From assembly GCF_018320785.1 (NCBI RefSeq), contig NC_054866.1:9950487-10014486 (forward strand): a stretch of 64,000 nt of DNA, written 5' to 3'. The DNA comes from Cheilinus undulatus. Lineage: Eukaryota > Chordata > Actinopteri > Labriformes > Labridae. The notes below the pieces were generated by a model. That model saw only the letters and a list, made by a program, of their open reading frames with translations. It made no database searches and had not been told where the DNA came from. A program made the position numbers and the translations under genes. Within the stretch, counting starts at the first letter, position 1, and every line of letters starts with the position of its first letter. This document shows positions 60,622-64,000 of this stretch, one piece after another.

Positions 60622-62366
60622 GTTGTTTTCACAGACAGCAGGTTAAACACACGTGAACGCGCATGCAGGTGAACACACACGCTGTGCGCTGCGTGAACAC
60701 TGATCAGTTGTGAGGTGTTCTCTCACACAAAAACAACAAATATTACAGAATAAAATAGTCTTCAGCAAAAAGAGGTCGAGTCCTCCTCTTCATTCTCAAG
60801 TCCAGATGCAGTTAAAGCATGAGCCTGAGTCCAAGTCTGAGTCACTAGTCCTGGACTTGAGTACCACAACACTGAGACAGTCAAGGTTGGCTGTTATTGT
60901 CCAAAATACTATTCACCTGGGATTACCTGTTGACCTCTGATAATTCATGAATAAGCGTCAGTGATGTCAGTGTTTGTTGCGGTGGGATAAACAACATCAG
61001 TGCAAACAAATAAACAGACATTTCTGAAGGGAAGCATGGAGCTGCTGCATGACAGCAATGAAAACATGACGGTTTTTATTTCTGAATTCCAAACAAAAAT
61101 GTTACGTAGTGCCCATCGCATTTTGCAGGTGACATTGTCTTCAACTATAGTTTCCAATAAAACACACATTTATTTAAGACAATCACAATGAATATTTACT
61201 GTCTCTACAAAATGCCTCATATTAATGAACATGTGAAACTATTCCTCATGTTGGATCTAACAACAAATAAAGTCTTTCTCTTTAGCCTATAACAGAGTCT
61301 GAGACCTGTTTGTAATAGCAAGCTTCAAGGTTCTTCTCATAATTTTGACTTTTATCTCAAAGTGCCAAGCATCATTTTTTCTTCACCTTTGTCCCTAATT
61401 CTCTTCTGTACCTTCTTAGATTTGATGTTCTTGCTTATTTCTCCTTATCTTTCACCTTCTTTGCTTCTCAGGATCACAGACTGCTCCCATGCCTACTGAT
61501 GATGTGTCCACAGCACTGAATCATGTTAGGCGTGTTATGGATGACATATTAAGTGAGATTGAAGTACAGTTCCAAAAAGCCCTGGAAGGTGTTGAAGATC
61601 CCAACCAGAGGTAATGTCATGTAATTTTCCCTATTCAGTCCCACTTCCTGTCATTCTTATGTGCTGGTTCATTTAATGTTTTCATGAGGTCCCTTTATAG
61701 AATTTTCTACTGATCAGTTACTCATGGATGATAGTATTTACAGTATGATTCTATGGTTTTGATCTCCTGTTTAGGTCATTGCTGGGAGGAAAAATTCAAG
61801 AAAGATTTCGCATGATCAGGCAGGACTTGGGTGCTGTCCAATCACAGACTGATGGTGCACTGGAAGCCACTAGAGACATGCGTCAAGCTGTCACACAACA
61901 ATTTAAAAGCCTGGCAGATGACCTTAGGCCCAAACTTCTCCATCTGAAAGAAGTGGTTGACAGGCACATGGACGAGTACCGTTCCATACTTGAGCCCATC
62001 GCCCAGGACTACAATGCAAGGCGCACTACTGAAATGGAAAACCTCAGAGCCCAGATGGAGCCAATCATTGAACGACTTGCATCCAACATCGAAGAGACCA
62101 AGTCTGCCCTGATGCCCATTGTTGAGTTTGTGAGTGCCAAGGGTCATGAATGGTTGCAAAACTTGAGAGAGGCTGCTTCGCCTTACATAGAAGAATACAG
62201 GGACCAAATCATGGGTGGCATGAGAAATGCAAGGCATCAGGCCAGAAACATCAACACTGAGGATTTGTCTACTCTGCGTGACAATGTTATACCAAAGGCC
62301 AATCAAGTAATTACAAAAGTCAAGGAAATCTTCAGCGATATTGCTTCTACCATCAATAAGGCCTAA
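57815..62366 (+). CDS. apoa1: Apolipoprotein A-I-like gene B', divergent older paralogue, intact
   Basis: Predicted secreted apolipoprotein of 257 residues. Coding exons are 57815-57857, 61472-61610 and 61775-62366 (TAA), with the same phases as B2. The signal peptide is identical to that of B2 (MKYLSLALALLLAVGS), but exons 3 and 4 are clearly diverged (SQTAPMPTDDVSTALNHVRR at the start of exon 3). Proline-started helices begin at P113, P135, P157, P175 and P197. The third has 18 rather than 22 residues (PIIERLASNIEETKSALM), so four residues were lost in one helix. AATAAA lies at 62651-62656. Intron 2 is 3.6 kb against 2.6 kb in B2 and holds a private SINE. It sits outside the amplified unit and has no close copy in the window. 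Function is inferred as plasma lipid transport like B2. Confidence 0.87.
59164..59360 (+). mobile_element. tRNA-derived SINE in intron 2 of B'
   Basis: Box A-like GTGGCCTAGTGGTTAAAGG and box B-like GGTTGGAATCC define the tRNA-related head. The body has ATGTCTCTCCCCACTC and CTCTCTAATAAAGTCACAAA, followed by an A-rich tail. A target duplication AAAAAACAATAAATG flanks it (ending at 59163 and at 59375). It is absent from B1 and B2. Confidence 0.8.
59376..61471 (+). other. Remainder of intron 2 of B'
   Basis: Apart from the elements listed, AT-rich intronic DNA ending in a pyrimidine tract and the CTTCTCAG acceptor at 61464-61471. No additional gene seen. Confidence 0.5.
60579..60617. repeat. CT microsatellite in intron 2 of B'
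   Basis: Near-perfect CT dinucleotide repeat, about 19 units. Confidence 0.9.
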
Positions 62367-63372
62367 CTCCTCTCCTCCCTGTTCCTTTAACCAGCCCATC
62401 CTCCCCATCCGTCTAAAATCCATCCCACCTTCCCTGAAAAAAATCACTCAAGAAGCTGACTCCTGTCTCATGAAGCAAAATAGTGGGACTCTCTCTCTCT
62501 CCCATGCAAACATCTTACTTTGTTTGACATGCAGGCTTTAATACACACTCATCCACATGCTTCACTCTGCATGTCATGGTGTATTGCTCTCATGTATGTG
62601 AATTCACCATCAAGTGTCTGAACCTCTGTGTGATGATTGAAGAACAGATCAATAAACATCTGACTGTCTTGCAACCATGATCTCTGACTATTATTTCAAC
62701 AGTTTCATCACTTAGATGTAGAATAACTCACCTTTTAACCCATTCATGAGTCATCTATACTGAAGCGCACATCGTTTTTACAAATCTGCAGTTCACCTTG
62801 TTTTTCAGTAAAGTATCTCCCATACAGATTTTTTGTTGTAAGCTCACATTTTTGATTTCCTGCCAACATAAGAGGTTTGGCTAATAAATAATAAGACCGA
62901 GTTTATGAGGATAAAACCACAGTGGGTGTTATTAATTCAAGGTTGGGTTTTCATGCACAACTGCTGTAAGTTTCCAATCAGTGACGTCTTTAGTTCACTG
63001 CTAGCTGCTGATTGAAGTGCATGTTTTTGCTAAGGCATTGGGAAATGATTATTTAAAAGTTAAACAACACATTACATTGAAATCTTTAGTGAAATTGAAC
63101 AAATCAGCAGCTCAATCTTTTAGTGCATTAGCTGAGGTGTGTGGGAACACTGCAGGTCATGAAGGTTGTCGTCTGAGACCATGAACAGTCTGACTCCTGA
63201 TCAAAAGGAAGGAGTACATCGTACATGCTATTAAACTTGGATTTTCCAATACAATCCTGAGACAAAACAGCAATGAGTGCATCTGAAAACACCATCGTCA
63301 CCCAGGATGAGAAAAGCACCACAGAGCAAGCCCAATTTTAGGGCCATGTCTGTTTTTTTCTTTGGCATTAAG
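62367..63372 (+). other. 3' UTR and single-copy flank of B'
   Basis: AATAAA at 62651-62656. The following flank keeps the uninterrupted CACTTAGATGTAGAATAA site where the outer hAT landed beside gene A. At 63245-63340 it has a block (CAATCCTGAGACAAAACAGC, ACACCATCGTCACC) shared with the B1 and B2 flanks. Confidence 0.55.
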
Positions 63373-64000
63373 GTAGAAGTGTCAAAGTTAAAGCCATTGG
63401 GCCAAATCTGGCCGGTTATACCCTGCCCGTAAGATCATATCATATCATATTTTTATTACAACTGTCCCACCAGTAGGAGGTCTGCAGATTTCTTCCAGAA
63501 TAAAAATGTAAACTAAACCTTGATGATTTAAAATATCCTTCAGTCATAGAAAGTTTTTAAGTAAGTTTTAAAGTAAATACTATTAATTATTAGATTAGAT
63601 TAAAGTCAGGAATGTGGGAAAGGAAATTATTTTGTTTTTCTTCTCAAATATTCAATTTTGCATATTACAATTATGACCGAAATGTCAAAATTTTGACTTT
63701 TTTTAATTTCCTATTTAGACCTTTAAGGTTTCTAATTTTAATCTTAAGTCATATTTTGACCTTTTCAAATCCTAACTTTGACTTTTAATCCAATATTTTG
63801 AACTTTTAGACCAGGGGTGTCAAACTCAAGGGATTATTCATGTAGGAATTTTTAGAGAGGAGAACACAGCATGGAGAAAATTACTGCAAATCATGTTCAT
63901 ATGGGACTCAATTAACTCAGTGATGTGCATAAAATACTTAAGAAAAATTGGCCTCAAACAGGTTTAAACAGGGGCGTCGAACTCAATCACAGCAGTAGTT
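63373..64000. mobile_element. Cluster of hAT-family ends at the window edge
   Basis: Three left-end-like motifs in the same orientation lie within 600 bp: GTAGAAGTGTCAAAG at 63373, CAGGGGTGTCAAACTCAAG at 63812 and CAGGGGCGTCGAACTCAATC at 63969. The last closely matches the start of the outer hAT at 993. The first is followed by TTTTGACCTTTT-type repeats as at 8230-8300. Elements are truncated or continue beyond the window. Confidence 0.5.

Larger units (their letters stand above)
58642..60874. mobile_element. GAGTCC-repeat DNA transposon in intron 2 of B'
   Basis: The left end CAGTATTGTAGTCAAGTCC and the right end GGACTTGAGTACCACAACAC-TG are imperfect inverted repeats. Both are followed inward by GAGTC/GACTC repeats. 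The interior contains an old TTTTAGTC-type MITE (about 58970-59140), the SINE and a CT microsatellite. A target duplication is not clear. B1 and B2 retain only the left part. Confidence 0.5.

Noticed and set aside
1-64000. CRISPR arrays, operons, phage or endogenous retrovirus genes
   Set aside because: Looked for and not seen; repeats are tandem or dispersed eukaryotic types, and no LTR pair or gag/pol/env-like frame was recognised.

Overview
The window is vertebrate nuclear DNA, most probably from a percomorph teleost. Its genes have GT-AG introns and AATAAA poly(A) signals. The non-coding DNA is AT-rich and full of elements typical of ray-finned fish: hAT relics and MITEs, a Tc1 fragment, L2/Rex1-group LINE tails and a tRNA-derived SINE. 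No prokaryotic, viral or organellar genes are seen.

The only host genes are six plus-strand copies of secreted exchangeable apolipoproteins of the apoA-I type. All have four exons: a non-coding exon 1, a signal-peptide exon 2, a short exon 3, and a long exon 4 carrying proline-punctuated 22-residue amphipathic helices. Two subtypes alternate: A1 (exon 4 only, 98-710), B1 (10137-13680), A2 (22292-24558), B2 (33991-37524), A3 (46130-48404) and B' (57815-62366).

The window is essentially a head-to-tail tandem array. Positions 1-23850, 23851-47696 and 47697 to about 57275 are near-identical copies of one roughly 23.85-kb unit, transposons included. At about 57275, inside the promoter of the last gene, near-identity gives way to older similarity with many substitutions. 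Gene B' and everything after it are therefore single-copy sequence, an older B-type paralogue. This fits unequal crossing-over between two B-type promoters as the origin of the array.

Each unit contains gene A; a hAT relic with two more elements nested in it; a hairpin element; a 39-bp minisatellite; a LINE fragment; gene B with MITEs in intron 2; a Tc1 split by a hAT-like insertion; and a second LINE fragment. The third unit stops at the gene B promoter.

B2 (262 aa) and B' (257 aa) have complete reading frames, and exon 4 of A1 is open. B1, A2 and A3 carry frameshifts. The units differ mainly by 1-5 base insertions and deletions, many in short homopolymers, so some of these breaks may be consensus errors in a long-read assembly. 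A2 and A3 share the same exon 4 lesion, which is harder to explain that way.

All five promoters in the window share a compact proximal region with a TATA-like box and a DR1-type nuclear-receptor motif. This fits liver or intestine expression of plasma lipoprotein components.
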